64,000 bases of DNA, from assembly GCF_000317475.1 (NCBI RefSeq), contig NC_019729.1, positions 3,052,501 to 3,116,500 of the forward strand, written 5' to 3'. Below are positions 1-9,429 of the stretch, one piece after another. Under the pieces are notes generated by a model, which was not told the DNA's origin, did no database searches, and saw only the letters and a program-made list of their open reading frames with translations. Each line of letters starts with the position of its first letter. Within the stretch, counting starts at the first letter, position 1. A program made the translations under genes and the position numbers. The stretch is from Oscillatoria nigro-viridis PCC 7112 (GTDB taxonomy: Bacteria > Cyanobacteriota > Cyanobacteriia > Cyanobacteriales > Microcoleaceae).

Positions 1-519
1 TTTTATTAGGCTGATGCTCCAAAGACTAGCTACAGCATAAAAATATCTCATATCATTTCCGGTTACACTCATACATGATGTTGACTGTTGACTGTTGACG
101 CCGCGAACAGTCAACCGTCAACAGCAAACAGTGAACTCGAATTTACTATTCCGATGCTAACGGATGCCATATCAAATTTGCTATATAGAAAGGCAATAAG
201 TTATTGTGCATTTAAATAGTATATTTATATACGCTATCAAAAATTGTCAAATCCTCTCCCACCTCTCCCTCTGTAATACCACAGACAATCTAGATGCACA
301 ACAGCTTATTGCCTGCCTTGTATCAATTGCCGCGATGTAATCTGCCACCTGCTTCCGATTTCATTAAGAAACGAAAAGCTATGGATACTCAAGTGAGAAA
401 ATGTGCTATTGTTAATCATGTACAGACCATCAAGATAAGAGCACAGATTCCTAGAGTGTCGCAGGTAGGATAGTTGTGCGCTGATGTAACTCCTATCAAA
501 AATAAATTTTTAATGCTTT
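1..519. other. Intergenic region upstream of the kaiC operon
   Basis: No convincing coding sequence is seen. The stretch holds TTGACTG-type heptamers in direct and inverted orientation (about 81-132), which could fold into a hairpin, followed by AT-rich DNA. The promoter of the kaiC operon should lie in the last 150 bases, but I see no clear -35/-10 pair that I would defend. Confidence 0.6.
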
Positions 520-2217
520 ATGGAGAAAATTAAAGAGTTACAATTATCCAAATGCCCAACGGGAATTCAGGGACTCGATGAAATCACAGATGGAGGCTTG
601 CCCCAAGGCCGACCAACCTTAATCTGCGGGTCAGCGGGTTCCGGTAAGACCTTATTTGGTGTGGAGTTTCTCGTGCGCGGAGCAACGCTGTACGGAGAAC
701 CAGGCGTTTTAGTCACCTTTGAAGAAACTGCATCAGAAATCACCAAAAACGTCGCCTCTTTAGGGTGGAATTTAAATCAGTTAATTGCTGAAGGTAAAAT
801 ATTAATAGATCATATTTATATTGACCCCAGCGAAATTGAGGAAACAGGAGAATATGACCTAGAAGCCATATTTCTTCGTCTCGGCTATGCGATCGACAAA
901 ATTGGCGCTAAACGGGTGGTTTTAGACACGATAGAAGTCTTGTTTGCTGGTTTAGCCAATGCCAACATAGTCCGAGCAGAAGTACGCCGTTTATTTCATT
1001 GGTTAAAAGACCGAGGTCTGACAGCCGCGATCACAGGGGAGCGAGGAGATCGCACCTTAACCCGTCAAGGTTTAGAAGAATACGTTTCGGATTGCGTGAT
1101 CAAATTAGATCAAAAAACGTTTCAAGACATCGCCACAAGAACCCTTCAAGTTGTCAAGTATCGCGGCTCTCGTCACAGTAATAATGAATATCCTTTTTTA
1201 ATTGAAGAAAATGGCATTTCGGTCTTACCCCTTACTTCATTAAAATTAGACCATGTGGTTTCTAATGAGCGCATCTCAACGGGGATCGCGCAACTTGATG
1301 AAATGTTTGGCGGGCAGGGCTACTATCGGGGTAGCAGTATTCTTGTCACAGGCAGGGCTGGAACGGGGAAAACAACGCTGGCATCTTATTTTGCCCGAGC
1401 AACCTGCCACAGAGGCGAACGGTGTTTATATCTCGCCACAGAAGAATCCCCTCAACAAATTATCCGCAATTTAAACTCGATTGGTGTGGACTTAGCCCCC
1501 TATGTAGAGCAGGGATTGTTGCAATTTGATGCGGTACGTCCCACTAACTACAATTTAGAAATGCGTTTGTTTAAAATCCATAGCTGGGTCAAAAAATTTC
1601 AACCAAGCACGATCGTCGTCGATCCGATGAGCAATCTCATTTTGAGTGGAAGCTTTATGCAAACAAAAAGCTTTTTTCTGCGTTTGATTGACTATTTAAA
1701 GAGCCAAGGAATCACCATTTTTTTGACAGATTTAACGCCCGGTGATGCTGACCAAGACCACGAACAGACAGAAATGGGTATTTCCTCTCTGATGGATACT
1801 TGGTTAGAGCTCCAAACGCTCAAGGTGAATGGGGAGCGCAATCGGATTCTCTATGCCCTCAAATCTCGCGGCATGAAGCACTCCAATCAAGTACGGGAAT
1901 TTATCATCACCAATGAAGGCGTAAACTTGGTCGAGGTTTACTTGGGAGAGGGCAACGTATTAACAGGAACGGAAAGACTCACTCAAGAACTAAAGGAACA
2001 ATCTGCCTATAAAAAACGCCAACAGAATTTTGAACTCAAAAAACGCGAGTACGAACAAGAGAAAAAAGTATTACAAGCTCAGATAGATGCTCTACAAATG
2101 CAATTGCTCAATCGAGATGCGGAGTTAGATTTGCTGATTCAAGAAGAACAAGAGGAAGAAAACGCGGTACTGGAGAATCGAACCTTTATGGGAAGGTTAC
2201 GTCATTTGAATCCCTAA
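520..2217 (+). CDS. kaiC: KaiC-family ATPase (non-canonical circadian clock protein)
   Basis: A double-domain RecA-like ATPase of the KaiC family. The CI Walker A (GSAGSGKT) is at residues 37-44 with paired acidic residues E68-E69; the CII Walker A (GRAGTGKT) is at 278-285 with E308-E309. In the model KaiC the two phosphosites are Ser431-Thr432 inside an ISTITDT segment; here the aligned segment reads GISSLMD, giving Ser422-Ser423, so autophosphorylation chemistry may be kept with a Ser-Ser pair. The last ~80 residues are a charged, coiled-coil-like tail not shared with the clock KaiC. It heads a run with two KaiB-like genes and a hybrid kinase (gaps of 24 and 21 bases, then 15), so a KaiC-KaiB-kinase signalling unit is inferred. 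It is a KaiC2/KaiC3-type paralogue rather than the core clock gene because kaiA is absent and the tail differs. Confidence 0.9.
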   Translation: MEKIKELQLSKCPTGIQGLDEITDGGLPQGRPTLICGSAGSGKTLFGVEFLVRGATLYGEPGVLVTFEETASEITKNVASLGWNLNQLIAEGKILIDHIYIDPSEIEETGEYDLEAIFLRLGYAIDKIGAKRVVLDTIEVLFAGLANANIVRAEVRRLFHWLKDRGLTAAITGERGDRTLTRQGLEEYVSDCVIKLDQKTFQDIATRTLQVVKYRGSRHSNNEYPFLIEENGISVLPLTSLKLDHVVSNERISTGIAQLDEMFGGQGYYRGSSILVTGRAGTGKTTLASYFARATCHRGERCLYLATEESPQQIIRNLNSIGVDLAPYVEQGLLQFDAVRPTNYNLEMRLFKIHSWVKKFQPSTIVVDPMSNLILSGSFMQTKSFFLRLIDYLKSQGITIFLTDLTPGDADQDHEQTEMGISSLMDTWLELQTLKVNGERNRILYALKSRGMKHSNQVREFIITNEGVNLVEVYLGEGNVLTGTERLTQELKEQSAYKKRQQNFELKKREYEQEKKVLQAQIDALQMQLLNRDAELDLLIQEEQEEENAVLENRTFMGRLRHLNP

Positions 2218-2241
2218 AACATATCTCTAAGGATAAAAAAG

Positions 2242-2583
2242 ATGAGAGAGAATTTAACAACAGATAATTTGTCACAGCCCACTAACACACAAGAGTCAGC
2301 TATTTGGCAACTGCGATTATATGTGGCGGGACAAACGCCTAAATCTTTGGTGGCTTTTTCCAATTTGAAGAAGATATGTGAGGAATATCTTCAGGGTCAA
2401 TATACCATTGAAATTGTTGACTTAAGTCAACAGCCCCATCTCGCCATAGAACATAGCATCGTTGCTCTACCGACTCTCGTTAGACAATTGCCAGAACCGA
2501 TTAAAAAGATTATTGGTGATTTATCAAATACTGAAAAAGTTCTGGTAGGACTGCAAATTTTTAGTCTAGTCGATGAACAATAA
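2242..2583 (+). CDS. kaiB: KaiB-like protein 1 (thioredoxin-like fold)
   Basis: A 113-residue KaiB-domain protein. After a ~23-residue polar N-terminus it shows the KaiB pattern [16 protein letters not shown], the KKICEEYL helix, a strand EIVDLSQQP, the conserved [10 protein letters not shown] loop and the ending [15 protein letters not shown]. KaiB binds the KaiC CI ring after a fold switch and recruits kinases in the core clock; here the partner is likely the KaiC homologue 24 bases upstream. An AAGGATAAAAAAG sequence just before the ATG serves as the ribosome site. It is clearly paralogous to the next gene. Confidence 0.88.
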   Translation: MRENLTTDNLSQPTNTQESAIWQLRLYVAGQTPKSLVAFSNLKKICEEYLQGQYTIEIVDLSQQPHLAIEHSIVALPTLVRQLPEPIKKIIGDLSNTEKVLVGLQIFSLVDEQ

Positions 2584-2604
2584 CTCAAGAGAGAGGTACT
2601 AACA

Positions 2605-2955
2605 ATGATTGACTCCGAAGATGTTAAACCAACAACTACAGAACTTTTTGAACAGTCCCTGTCCCAATCGCAGGAAGAGTATTATACCCTACGTCTTTAT
2701 GTTTCAGGTACAACGCTCCAATCGGTGACGGCGTTGCAAAACATCAAAAAGATTTGTGAGGAACATCTCCAAGGGCGTTATGAGCTAGAAGTGATTGATA
2801 TTTATCAACAGACAGAAGCTCTTATTTCAGAGAACATTGTGGCTGTTCCCACCTTGATCAAAAAGTTACCTATGCCCTTACAAAAGATGATTGGCAATTT
2901 ATCGAATACAGAAAAAGTCTTAATCGGTCTTAATATTGTGCCTAAAAAAAAATAA
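2605..2955 (+). CDS. kaiB: KaiB-like protein 2 (tandem paralogue)
   Basis: A 116-residue second KaiB-domain protein, closely similar to its upstream neighbour in the core ([50 protein letters not shown]) but with a different N-terminal tail. A GAGAGAGG purine run precedes the ATG. Two divergent KaiB copies side by side suggest that they either bind different KaiC states or form hetero-oligomers; this is inference. The gene ends 15 bases before the preferred start of the kinase gene. Confidence 0.88.
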   Translation: MIDSEDVKPTTTELFEQSLSQSQEEYYTLRLYVSGTTLQSVTALQNIKKICEEHLQGRYELEVIDIYQQTEALISENIVAVPTLIKKLPMPLQKMIGNLSNTEKVLIGLNIVPKKK

Positions 2956-2970
2956 TTGGAGAGCAAAATA

Positions 2971-5676
2971 ATGAAGGATTCTCTCACCCCTGTTGAAAAA
3001 ATGAGCCAAGAAGTCGAAACCCTACATCGGGAATTGGCAGAGGTGCAGGAACGCCTAAATGTAGCGGAAGAAACGTTGCAGGCGATTGCTTGTGGGGAAG
3101 TTGATGCTGTTGTTGTTTCTACGGAGAGAGGAGAGCGAGTTTTTACGCTTCAGGGGGCAGATTATGTTTATCAGTGTTTAGTGGAACAAATGGGCGAAGG
3201 AGCGGCTACCGTATCTTCTGAAGGTTTAATTTTGTACTGTAATAAGCGACTCTCAGAAATCTTAAATTGTCCTTTAAAAAATCTGATAGGCTCTCAATTA
3301 GAAACCTTTATTGCGCCCCAGTATAAAAAAGCATTTTTACTACTTTTGCAGCAGGTTCAGCCTGAAAAAAGTTTCACTAAAGAAATGTCTTTGATCCCAG
3401 CAACGGGAAATAAGGAAGTACCTGTTAAATTATCGTTTAAACAACTTCAGGTAGATGAGATTTTAGTTAATAGTATTATTGTGACTGATATTACAGAATC
3501 TAAAATAAAAGAAGCTGCGAAACTCAGTCACATTCTCAACAGCGCGCTCGCCGTTATTATAAATTTTCGTCTTTTCACTGATGGTACTTTAGAGATTGAT
3601 TCTTGGGCAGGCGGAACTCAACAGATTTTTGGCTATAGCTTAGAAGCAGTGCAAGCAGATTCTGCCTTAATCATAGGGAATATATTGCCCGAAGATCGAG
3701 AAAAAACGCTCGCATCATTTATCAATGATATTCAAGCAGGGCGCTCTGGTGTTATCGAATATCGGTTTTTGCATGGCGATCGCCAGATTCGATGGCTTAC
3801 CTCAAACTATGTTGCTGAATGGGATGGAGAACAAGATTGTTGGGTGGGCATAGAAATTATTACGGATATTACCCAACGCAAAGAAACAGAGCAAAAAATT
3901 GCGGAACAAGCAGCCTTAATCGATATTACAAGTGATGCCATTTTTGTAAAGGATTTAGACGATCGTATTTTATTTTGGAATAAAGGAGCTGAACGTTTAT
4001 ATGGTTGGGAAGAAGCAGAAGTTATAGGGCAGAAAACTCAAACCTTATTTAATAAACCGTGTAAACTAACTGAGCCGATCCAAATCACTACCGAGAAAGG
4101 CAGTTGGCAGGGGGAAATAGATCAACTTACTAAAACAGGTAAGAATATAATTGTAGAAAGTCGTAAAACACTAATAAAAAATCAATTTTTTCACTCGGCT
4201 TCTATCCTCGTTGTTAATAGCGATATTACTGAAAAAAAGCTACTTGAAAAACAGTTTTACCATGCCCAGAGATTAGAGAGTTTGGGAACGTTAGCAAGTG
4301 GAATTGCACACGATCTCAATAACATTCTCACTCCGATTTTGGGAGCTAGTCAACTGCTTCCTCTCAAAATTACCAATATGAATGAACCGACACAAAGACT
4401 GTTAAGACTCCTTTCTGGTAGTGCTAAACGTGGGGCTGAGTTGGTCAAACAAATTCTTCTTTTTAGTCGAGCAACGGATGGTGAATATGTAATATTACAA
4501 CTAGGTTATTTGCTCATAGAAACGATCGGTATTATTCAACAAACATTTCCCAAATCTATAACTATTTCGACTAAAATTCCCGCACTGGAACTATGGACAA
4601 TATCGGGTGATGCTACCCAGCTACACCAAGTATTTATGAATCTGATGATTAACGCTAAGGATGCCATGTCATCAGGAGGAATTTTGACCGTCTCTGCCGA
4701 AAATCGCTCATTGGATGAAGATGATGCCCTGCTGAATTTGGAAGCAAAAGCAGGCTGTTATGTGGCGGTGACGGTGGCTGATACAGGAATTGGTATTCCG
4801 CCAGAATTGTTAAACCGAATTTTTGACCCGTTTTTCACTACCAAGGAAGTTGGCCGAGGAACAGGGCTAGGATTATCAACAGTAATGGGGATTGTCAAAA
4901 ATCATGGCGGTTTTGTCAAGGTTTATAGCGAGTTGGGTAAGGGTACGAAATTTCAGGTTTTCTTACCAGCTATAGAGGGAGAAGTGAGCCTCACAACTGT
5001 AGAAGAAGCAATGCCTAGAGGTAAGGGCGAGTTGATTTTAATTGTTGATGATGAAGCCTCTATTCGAGAGATCACACAGACTTCTCTAGAAAATTACAAC
5101 TACAGAACAATACTCGCTAGTGATGGGCTTGAAGCCCTCGATCTCTATAGGGAACATCAACAGGAAATTAGCGTGGTTTTAATGGATATGATGATGCCCA
5201 ACCTAGATGGTGTTTCCGCAATGCGCGAGTTGCAAAAAATTAATCCGGGGGTGAATATCATTGCGACTAGCGGACTCCTGGCTAACAGAAAGCTGGCATT
5301 AGATGCTAATGTCAAAACATTTTTGTTAAAACCTTATACGATCGCACAGTTATTACAAAGGTTAACGGAGATACTGCCGCAAGACGAGAATCAAGCAAAT
5401 CGCATCCCGCCCGTTACCTCTCAAGAGTCTTGTTCACTGCCGAGGGTTGAATTGTCTAGAGATGCTTTAGCAATGATGCCCCCGGAATGGCTACAGAAAA
5501 TGTATGATGCGGCGTACTATTGTGATGGGGATCTCCTGCTGCAATTAATTGAACAAATACCTACTTCTCAAGTGGCGATCGCGAATGCCCTCAAAGATTT
5601 AACGCTGAGTTTTAAAACGGATATCATTATGGAATTAACTGATTTATATGACAGTACCGCGTCTCGAACAATTTAG
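2971..5676 (+). CDS. PAS-domain hybrid histidine kinase with C-terminal receiver
   Basis: A soluble multidomain sensor kinase, about 901 residues from the ATG at 2971, which has a TTGGAGAG ribosome site; a TTG 15 bases upstream is a weaker start. Order: N-terminal coiled coil, three PAS-like domains (about 45-165, 175-300, 310-420), a HisKA box with phosphoacceptor His447 (SGIAHDLNN), an HATPase domain (NLMINAKDAM; DTGIGIPPE; GTGLGLSTV), a receiver domain with Asp739 (LMDMMMPNLDG) and a C-terminal ~85-residue tail. No membrane segment is seen, so the signal is probably cytosolic. Adjacent kaiC and kaiB genes suggest it is an input or output of that KaiBC pair. No DNA-binding domain is present, so an unlinked response regulator or the receiver itself must pass the signal on. 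Confidence 0.92.
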   Translation: MKDSLTPVEKMSQEVETLHRELAEVQERLNVAEETLQAIACGEVDAVVVSTERGERVFTLQGADYVYQCLVEQMGEGAATVSSEGLILYCNKRLSEILNCPLKNLIGSQLETFIAPQYKKAFLLLLQQVQPEKSFTKEMSLIPATGNKEVPVKLSFKQLQVDEILVNSIIVTDITESKIKEAAKLSHILNSALAVIINFRLFTDGTLEIDSWAGGTQQIFGYSLEAVQADSALIIGNILPEDREKTLASFINDIQAGRSGVIEYRFLHGDRQIRWLTSNYVAEWDGEQDCWVGIEIITDITQRKETEQKIAEQAALIDITSDAIFVKDLDDRILFWNKGAERLYGWEEAEVIGQKTQTLFNKPCKLTEPIQITTEKGSWQGEIDQLTKTGKNIIVESRKTLIKNQFFHSASILVVNSDITEKKLLEKQFYHAQRLESLGTLASGIAHDLNNILTPILGASQLLPLKITNMNEPTQRLLRLLSGSAKRGAELVKQILLFSRATDGEYVILQLGYLLIETIGIIQQTFPKSITISTKIPALELWTISGDATQLHQVFMNLMINAKDAMSSGGILTVSAENRSLDEDDALLNLEAKAGCYVAVTVADTGIGIPPELLNRIFDPFFTTKEVGRGTGLGLSTVMGIVKNHGGFVKVYSELGKGTKFQVFLPAIEGEVSLTTVEEAMPRGKGELILIVDDEASIREITQTSLENYNYRTILASDGLEALDLYREHQQEISVVLMDMMMPNLDGVSAMRELQKINPGVNIIATSGLLANRKLALDANVKTFLLKPYTIAQLLQRLTEILPQDENQANRIPPVTSQESCSLPRVELSRDALAMMPPEWLQKMYDAAYYCDGDLLLQLIEQIPTSQVAIANALKDLTLSFKTDIIMELTDLYDSTASRTI

Positions 5677-6652
5677 GGGTTGTCTGATCGGCCAGTGTCT
5701 CGGCGACGCTATAGGCTGTAGAGTAGAAGGCTATCCGCCGGAAGTTTGCCAAAACTTTGTCAACTACGAAGTTAGACTCAAAAAAATCAAAGATCGCGAT
5801 CGCTTCGGCTTTCCTTTTGGTCAATACACCGACGACTCCCAACTCGCCCGCGAACTCCTCCAAAGCTACCTCGCTTGTGGCGAATTCGACCCCAGCGACT
5901 ACGCCACCCGTATTGCTGACATTTTCGCTCAAGATCGCATTGTCGGGCGGGGTCGATCGACAGAAGAAGCTGCAAACCGCCTGATTCGGGGCGTTGCTTG
6001 GCAAGAAGCCGGTACTCCTGCTCCCAGTGCTGGTAATGGAAGTGCTATGAGGGCGGGACCGATCGGCTTAATATTCTACGATGACCCGTCCCAGCTCGTA
6101 CAAGCTGCTTGCGATCGAGGGCGCATCACCCATCAAGATTCGCGGTGTTCTGCCGGGGCTGTGGCGATCGCGGGGGCTGTGGCGATCGCCCTTCAATCTG
6201 CAACTATTGAAACTGAGCCATTTCTCGGCCAACTGAGCGACTGGGTAGCAGAAGTTGATTCTTCCTTTGCCGCGTTGCTGAAAGATTTGATTGAATGGGT
6301 CAAATTGCCTCCAGAGTCAGCCGTAGAGTTGATTTCTAGAGCTGGACTGCCGTTAAACTACGATCGCTCTTGGCAAGGAATTTCGCCCTTTGTAGTCGGT
6401 AGCGTCTTGTGGAGTTTATATGCGTTTTTGCGATCGCCTCAAGATTACTGGGAAACTCTTTGCACTAGCATCGCCGTCGGTGGCGATGTGGATACCACCG
6501 CAGCAATGGCTTGTGCCATCAGCGGGGCATTTCTGGGGCTAGAAGCCATCCCGCGTCAACTAGCGGAACGTTTGAACGATCGGGGTACTTGGGGTCTGGG
6601 GGAACTAATTAAACTCGCTGACAATTGTTATCACTTGAAAGTCAAGTTGTAG
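5648..6652 (+). CDS. ADP-ribosylglycohydrolase family protein
   Basis: A 334-residue ADP-ribosylglycohydrolase (DraG/ARH-like) that would remove ADP-ribose from proteins or related substrates. Metal-binding family motifs are in place: FRGCLIGQCLGDAIG at the N-terminus, QYTDDSQLARELL, SAGNGSAMRAGPIG, HQDSRCSAGA and GGDVDTTAAMACAISGAFLG. The start overlaps the kinase gene by 29 bases in another frame, so translation is probably coupled and the enzyme may belong to the KaiBC operon. An 18-base direct duplication (6155-6190) containing a HIP1 site gives the repeated peptide GAVAIAGAVAIA in the helix after the HQDSR motif. The substrate cannot be told from sequence. Confidence 0.88.
   Translation: MTVPRLEQFRGCLIGQCLGDAIGCRVEGYPPEVCQNFVNYEVRLKKIKDRDRFGFPFGQYTDDSQLARELLQSYLACGEFDPSDYATRIADIFAQDRIVGRGRSTEEAANRLIRGVAWQEAGTPAPSAGNGSAMRAGPIGLIFYDDPSQLVQAACDRGRITHQDSRCSAGAVAIAGAVAIALQSATIETEPFLGQLSDWVAEVDSSFAALLKDLIEWVKLPPESAVELISRAGLPLNYDRSWQGISPFVVGSVLWSLYAFLRSPQDYWETLCTSIAVGGDVDTTAAMACAISGAFLGLEAIPRQLAERLNDRGTWGLGELIKLADNCYHLKVKL
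6155..6190 (+). repeat. 18-bp tandem duplication containing HIP1 site
   Basis: Two adjacent copies of GGGGCTGTGGCGATCGCG (last base C in copy two) lie in frame in the ADP-ribosylglycohydrolase gene. Each encodes GAVAIA. Confidence 0.9.
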
Positions 6653-6697
6653 CCGCCGATCACAACTTAGGACTTATGATTACGGCTAAACAAATTT

Positions 6698-6737
6698 GGG
6701 CGATCGACATTTGTGTTTTTAAATTAGTCGATCGCCC
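6698..6737. terminator. Probable bidirectional terminator hairpin
   Basis: An 11-bp perfect stem (GGGCGATCGAC at 6698-6708 pairing with 6727-6737) around an 18-base loop sits between the convergent ADP-ribosylglycohydrolase and antiporter genes. No strong U-tract follows on either side, so terminator function is inferred from position and stem. Confidence 0.5.
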
Positions 6738-6756
6738 TAGACTTAAATTCCTTCAA

Positions 6757-8166
6757 TCAAACGATTTGCTCGCTAGAAGGTTCCCCGCTAGCTGGAGGCT
6801 CTACCGTATCGCCAAAGGCAATCCGCAGAAAAGGCGGAGCCAAAAAAGTCGTCAGAATCACCATGATAATAATCGACACTTCCAACGGTTTATCCAAAAC
6901 TCCACTCGCCGAACCGATGCCGGCAAACACTAACCCGACTTCGCCCCGAGGAATCATCCCCACTCCGATCGCCAATCGATTGATTCCAGGCTGACCAAAC
7001 ACCACCCAACCTGTTACGATCTTGCCCAAAATCGCAACCGCAATCAAGAAAGCAGCAATCAAAAGTCCCGCCCGATTATCCGGCACTGTTGGGTTCAAAA
7101 CCCCCAAATCTGCGCGCGCCCCCACGGTTACAAAAAAGATGGGAACCAGGAAATCCGCGATCGGCTTCACCAATTCATCCAACTCGTTGCGAGCATCGCT
7201 TTCATCCAAAACCAAACCAGCCGCAAACGCACCCAAAATCGCTTCGAGATGAATTGCGTTGCCCAGAAAAGCCATGAAGAAAGCAAAGATAAACGCCGGG
7301 ATGACTATATTGCCGCGAGTTTTGAGTGTGTCTACGACGGCTGAAAAGCTTTTGTTAAACACGCCGCCCAAGAGAATTGAACCCAAAAGAAACACTGTTG
7401 CACTGACTATCAAATAGATGACATTAATAACGTCAATCTCACCAGTTTTGGCTAAACTGGCGACAACAGCCAAGACAATAATTCCCAGCACATCATCAAT
7501 CACCGCCGCACCAACAATGATTTGACCTTCTTTAGATTTGAGTTGTCCTAATTCCGACAAAACTTTGGAGGTAATTCCGATGCTGGTTGCTGTCAAAGCC
7601 GCCCCCGCAAAAATCGCCGGAATTGCCGGAGTATGGAACAGCATCATCAAGCCAACGGTACCGACGGCAAAGGGAACTGCCACGCCGACACAAGCGACAA
7701 CGACGGCTTGAACCCCCACTTCTTTTAGTTGTCTGAGATCCGACTCTAAGCCAATTTCAAACAGCAGAATAATCACGCCTAATTCAGCTAGCACTGAAAT
7801 AACTTCACTCTGGGATTCAAAGATACTGGTGACGGAGGCTGGGGAGAGATGATTAATCGATTGCAGAACAGTCATAATCCCTGAGTTGGATGCTGACAGC
7901 CCTGCTTCGGGAAAAACGACTAGGTGTAAAGCAGATACGCCAACAATTACCCCTGCTACAAGTTCACCCAAAACCGGCGGAAAATCGAAGTTTCTAGCCG
8001 CTTCTGCGCCTAATTTACTGGCGAGATAAATCACTACCAAAGTGAGCAAAACTCCGCTGAGGACGATCGGCGAATTTTCTGCCTCGACTGTTGCTAATAA
8101 AGGTATGGGATGAACTAGGGATGCCATCCCAGAACTTAAAGCTGTAATTGTATGGTTGAAAAACAT
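6757..8166 (-). CDS. Cation:proton antiporter, CPA2 family
   Basis: A 469-residue integral membrane protein of the CPA2 (Na+/H+ exchanger, KefB/NapA-like) family that would exchange Na+ or K+ for protons across the plasma membrane. Around a dozen hydrophobic segments span residues ~35-450. Family signatures include ALTATSIGITSKVLSELG and the ion-site motif VIDDVLGIIVLA; the Asp-Asp pair is the form usually linked to electrogenic exchange. The sequence PRGEVGLVFAGIG near the C-terminus is also typical. No RCK/TrkA-N regulatory domain is attached, so this is a transport core only. It is monocistronic and convergent with the preceding gene. Confidence 0.9.
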   Translation of the reverse strand: MFFNHTITALSSGMASLVHPIPLLATVEAENSPIVLSGVLLTLVVIYLASKLGAEAARNFDFPPVLGELVAGVIVGVSALHLVVFPEAGLSASNSGIMTVLQSINHLSPASVTSIFESQSEVISVLAELGVIILLFEIGLESDLRQLKEVGVQAVVVACVGVAVPFAVGTVGLMMLFHTPAIPAIFAGAALTATSIGITSKVLSELGQLKSKEGQIIVGAAVIDDVLGIIVLAVVASLAKTGEIDVINVIYLIVSATVFLLGSILLGGVFNKSFSAVVDTLKTRGNIVIPAFIFAFFMAFLGNAIHLEAILGAFAAGLVLDESDARNELDELVKPIADFLVPIFFVTVGARADLGVLNPTVPDNRAGLLIAAFLIAVAILGKIVTGWVVFGQPGINRLAIGVGMIPRGEVGLVFAGIGSASGVLDKPLEVSIIIMVILTTFLAPPFLRIAFGDTVEPPASGEPSSEQIV

Positions 8167-8214
8167 GGGTACGATGATGGTAAGAAAGACGATTCTACGT
8201 TAATTGATGATTGA

Positions 8215-8494
8215 ATTTATGAAGTGTAGTAGGGACACTCCAAGAGCCCATTAGTGTCAACTTAAGCCGAAAGACCGCCAGGGACTGAAGTCCCTGTCTA
8301 ATAGCGAAAGTCCTCGCTATGAGGACTGATGAGTTGTTACCCATTTCTTTAGTCCTCATAGCGAGGACTTGTGCTTTGAGACAGGGGTTTCAACCCCTGT
8401 CGGACTGCGGGTTTGACGTGGAAAGTTGACACTCCTTGGGCGAAAGCCTTTGTCCCTACGGGGATTGAGCCATAGGCGGGTGTACTTCATAAAT
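8215..8494. repeat. BIME-like composite of inverted REP units
   Basis: This 280-base stretch fills most of the gap between the antiporter gene and hisA. It is bounded by an 11-bp inverted repeat (ATTTATGAAGT at 8215 and its complement ending at 8494). Inside, two half-units face each other: GTGTCAACTT ... a CAGGGACTGAAGTCCCTG hairpin ... AGTCCTCGCTATGAGGACT, then AGTCCTCATAGCGAGGACT ... a CAGGGG-TTTCAA-CCCCTG hairpin ... GTTGACAC. The same unit type recurs at 24.0-24.9 kb. I see no coding sequence here. Confidence 0.75.
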
Positions 8495-8509
8495 GTGGAA
8501 TTTGCTGTA

Positions 8510-9283
8510 TCAAGCAAAACTCGAAGAACCCAAATCTGGCGGTACATCCTGCCACCGCCCTTGTCCGACTGCTTGAATTGCTTCTTTTAGCAAGATGTCG
8601 CCGGTATAAATTGCCCTACCGACGATCGCACTTTTGACACCAATTGGTTCCAAAGCCAACAAACTCAACAAATCTGCGATCGAACTAACGCCACCGGAAG
8701 CAATCACCGGAATCGAAATAGCGTTAGCAATTTCGCGCAAAGATTCCAAATTCGGCCCTTCCATAGTACCGTCGCGGTGAATGTCGGTGTAAATAATTTC
8801 AGCAGCCCCTAACTCTGCCATTTTTTGCGCCAATTCTGTTGCTAAAACTTCCGAAGTTTCTAGCCAGCCTCTAGTAGCAACTTTACCATTTCTGGCATCG
8901 ATGCCGACCAGAATTTGAGTGGGAAATTGGGCGCACAATTCGCCGACTAATTGCGGTTGTTCGACGGCGACAGTGCCGAGAATGACGCGCCGGACGCCTA
9001 AATTGAGGATAGCAGCCACAGAAGTGCGATCGCGCATTCCGCCACCTACTTGACAGGGAACGTCTACGGATCGGACGATCGCTTCAATGGCTGCTTGGTT
9101 GACTGGATGACCTGCTTTGGCGCCGTCGAGGTCTACTAAATGCAGCATGGTTGCGCCTTCATTTACCCACTGTCTGGCGACTTCGACGGGGTTGTCGTTA
9201 AAAGTTTGAGACTTCGCGTAGTCTCCCTGATACAATCTGACGCATTTTCCATCCAATAGGTCGATCGCTGGAATTACATTCAT
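8510..9283 (-). CDS. hisA: Phosphoribosylformimino-AICAR ribotide isomerase HisA
   Basis: A 257-residue (beta-alpha)8 barrel enzyme that converts ProFAR to PRFAR in the fourth step of histidine synthesis. It begins [17 protein letters not shown] with the catalytic Asp in the first strand; the second acidic residue lies in [14 protein letters not shown]. Phosphate-binding loops are CQVGGGMRD in the first half and [12 protein letters not shown] in the second. The length matches the family. It is not next to other his genes, which is normal in cyanobacteria, where the pathway is scattered. Confidence 0.96.
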   Translation of the reverse strand: MNVIPAIDLLDGKCVRLYQGDYAKSQTFNDNPVEVARQWVNEGATMLHLVDLDGAKAGHPVNQAAIEAIVRSVDVPCQVGGGMRDRTSVAAILNLGVRRVILGTVAVEQPQLVGELCAQFPTQILVGIDARNGKVATRGWLETSEVLATELAQKMAELGAAEIIYTDIHRDGTMEGPNLESLREIANAISIPVIASGGVSSIADLLSLLALEPIGVKSAIVGRAIYTGDILLKEAIQAVGQGRWQDVPPDLGSSSFA

Positions 9284-9363
9284 GATTTTTCCTCAAATTG
9301 GTAATTATACCAGCTCAAAAAAAGAATGCAACTTTAGGGAATCTCCCAACCCATACACAATCA

Positions 9364-9412
9364 TTCATTCCGAATTTTACAATCTAAAATCTAAAATCTA
9401 AAATCTAAAATT
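9364..9412. repeat. TCTAAAA heptamer repeat
   Basis: Four consecutive ATCTAAA-type heptamers lie between hisA and the downstream gene. Similar arrays recur at about 11646-11673, 17364-17397, 28047-28088, 63036-63124 and 63402-63460 in this window, as short tandemly repeated sequences do in filamentous cyanobacteria. Confidence 0.8.
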
Positions 9413-9429
9413 GTCTTACTCATTACCCT

